NCBI GenBank assembly: GCA_964467615.1
Contig: CAYXRK010000221.1
Location: forward strand, 1 to 7,283
From: CAYXRK01 sp964467615
Lineage (GTDB): Bacteria > Hydrogenedentota > Hydrogenedentia > Hydrogenedentales > GCA-2746185
Length of the DNA stretch: 7,283 nt
Direction: 5' to 3'
Shown: positions 6,688-7,283 of the stretch, one piece after another
Layout of the letters: every line of letters begins with the position of its first letter
Numbering within the stretch: position 1 is the stretch's first letter
The notes under the pieces: model-generated
What the model was told of the DNA's origin: nothing
The model's input: only the letters and a program-made list of their open reading frames with translations
The model's database searches: none
Position numbers and translations under genes: made by a program

Positions 6688-7053
6688 CTACAACCGTTGC
6701 ATGTCCTTTACTGTCCGCTCGTTCTCAAGGTTCCCCGTGTTGCGCGTGTTCGCCGGCTCGAATAGCACCACCCACGCCTCGTCCTCCGCTACGGGCCGGT
6801 GCTCGACGCCGCGCGGAACGATGACCATGTCTCCCGGCGCAAGCTCGACGTCGCCGTCCCGAAACTGGATCGTGAGCCGGCCGCGGACCACCCAGAACAA
6901 CTCGTCTTCGTCGGAGTGATGGTGCCAATCGAACGCGCCCTTGACCTTGGCCGCGCGGACCTCTTGCCCGTTCAACTCGCCGATGATGCGCGGATTCCAA
7001 TACTCGTCAAACGCGCCGAATTTTTCGTCAAGACAGACTTTCGCGGGCGGCAT
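6688..7053 (-). CDS. Small single-domain cupin protein
   Basis: A 121-residue protein with one conserved cupin beta-barrel. Cupin motif 1 is seen from Gly39 through WHHHSDEDE (43-51) to Gly58, giving His44 and His46 (or His45) and Glu49 or Glu51 as likely metal ligands. Motif 2 is GDMVIVPRGVEH (74-85), with Pro80, Gly82 and His85. This is the standard 3-His, 1-Glu metal site, so a metal-binding fold is well supported, but substrate and activity (enzyme, sugar or small-molecule binding, or sensing) cannot be read from it. The start is ATG 7053 because GGAGG (7067-7063) lies 9 nt upstream; an in-frame ATG at 7083 lies upstream of this site and is less likely. It is divergent from the comM-like gene and separated from ctaA by a hairpin region, so it is probably its own unit. 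Confidence 0.88.
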   Translation of the reverse strand: MPPAKVCLDEKFGAFDEYWNPRIIGELNGQEVRAAKVKGAFDWHHHSDEDELFWVVRGRLTIQFRDGDVELAPGDMVIVPRGVEHRPVAEDEAWVVLFEPANTRNTGNLENERTVKDMQRL

Positions 7054-7062
7054 GCTCCGCTC

Positions 7063-7067
7063 CCTCC
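7063..7067 (-). promoter_or_regulatory. Ribosome binding site deciding the cupin start
   Basis: GGAGG within a purine-rich tract sits 9 nt before ATG 7053. An alternative ATG at 7083 would place this site inside the coding region, so it favours the shorter 121-residue cupin. Confidence 0.65.
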
Positions 7068-7115
7068 CTCGCCAAACGGCCATCGTACCTCATGGACCGG
7101 CAAAGCAACGCTACA

Positions 7116-7144
7116 TTGATCGTACACGTGTCGGCGTATACGAT
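7116..7144 (+). promoter_or_regulatory. Candidate promoter for the comM-like gene
   Basis: TTGATC (7116-7121), a 17-nt spacer and TACGAT (7139-7144) match -35 and -10 consensus at 4 of 6 positions each. The start of transcription would be near 7151, about 35 nt before ATG 7186. Two 8-bp palindromes overlap it, ACACGTGT (7124-7131) and CGTATACG (7135-7142), which could be operator half-sites. Confidence 0.3.
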
Positions 7145-7185
7145 GCTGGTGTATTCGCCTGGTCCATGGGAGCGATGTATCACGC

Positions 7186-7283
7186 ATGCTTGCGCGGGTC
7201 CATTCGTGCGCGGTGTTGGGGATCGACGGCGTCCCTCTGTCGGTCGAGGTCGACCACAAACCGGCCATGTTCCGGCTTGTTAT
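7186..7283 (+). CDS. comM: N-terminus of ComM/YifB family Mg-chelatase-like AAA ATPase (partial)
   Basis: From ATG 7186 the plus strand reads 32 codons to the window edge: MLARVHSCAVLGIDGVPL followed by SVEVDHKPAMFRLV. The family opens almost invariably with Met-Leu-Ala-(Arg/Lys)-Val-His/Arg-Ser-x-Ala-x-x-Gly-Ile and then a Val-Glu-Val-Asp strand leading to a Pro-x-Phe-x-Ile-Val-Gly-Leu-Pro turn. This fragment follows that pattern up to the point where it is cut. ComM is a hexameric helicase that aids branch migration during natural transformation; YifB-type homologues are widespread even where competence is unknown. GGGAG (7168-7172) lies 13 nt upstream, a rather long spacing for a ribosome binding site. 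Only about 6 percent of a typical 500-residue protein is seen, so the ATPase motifs are out of view. Confidence 0.75.
   Translation, partial: MLARVHSCAVLGIDGVPLSVEVDHKPAMFRLV

Noticed and set aside
6972..7268. A 98-codon minus-strand frame spanning the cupin/comM gap
   Set aside because: No recognisable protein features, and it conflicts with the cupin gene and the comM-like start.

Overview
The window is 7.3 kb of a moderately high-GC bacterial chromosome. Six complete genes and one partial gene lie on the minus strand, and the start of one more gene lies on the plus strand at the right edge. Two of these, at positions 1-786 and 7186-7283, run off the window edges. The heme A, SCO and PPK1 genes suggest an aerobic or facultatively aerobic free-living bacterium with an aa3/caa3-type cytochrome oxidase. 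The long Glu-Gly alternating tail on a secreted Spondin_N protein is a style I associate with Hydrogenedentota, Lentisphaerae and other PVC-like environmental lineages. That placement is an impression, not something the sequence proves.

Right to left, in the direction of minus-strand transcription: a plus-strand gene resembling the N-terminus of the ComM/YifB Mg-chelatase-like AAA family starts at 7186 and leaves the window. Divergent from it, across 132 bp, is a small cupin (7053-6688). After a GC-rich hairpin region comes a tight cluster of cytochrome-oxidase assembly genes: ctaA (heme A synthase), ctaB (heme O synthase) and a SCO/SenC copper chaperone, spaced by 8 and 4 bp. Then, after 96 bp, comes ppk1 (polyphosphate kinase). 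Its stop codon overlaps by 4 bp the start of an unrecognised secreted protein of 341 residues carrying a DKIGHFF motif. Last is a secreted Spondin_N-domain protein whose reading frame is still open at base 1, inside a 105-bp Glu-Gly repeat.

How the genes work together: CtaB farnesylates protoheme to heme O, CtaA oxidises heme O to heme A, and the SCO protein helps deliver copper to the CuA site of oxidase subunit II. These three are one assembly module. No oxidase structural genes are present in the window. PPK1 makes polyphosphate from ATP. The 341-residue exported protein is probably translated from the same message as ppk1, so it is the best candidate here for an undescribed functional link. 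The Spondin_N protein is probably a cell-surface or extracellular protein.

There is no gene-free stretch over 300 bp. I saw no tRNA, rRNA, CRISPR array, insertion sequence or phage gene. Most of the window is conventional housekeeping. The less ordinary parts are the two exported proteins at the left end, a shortened loop in PPK1, and inverted-repeat structure in two intergenic regions.
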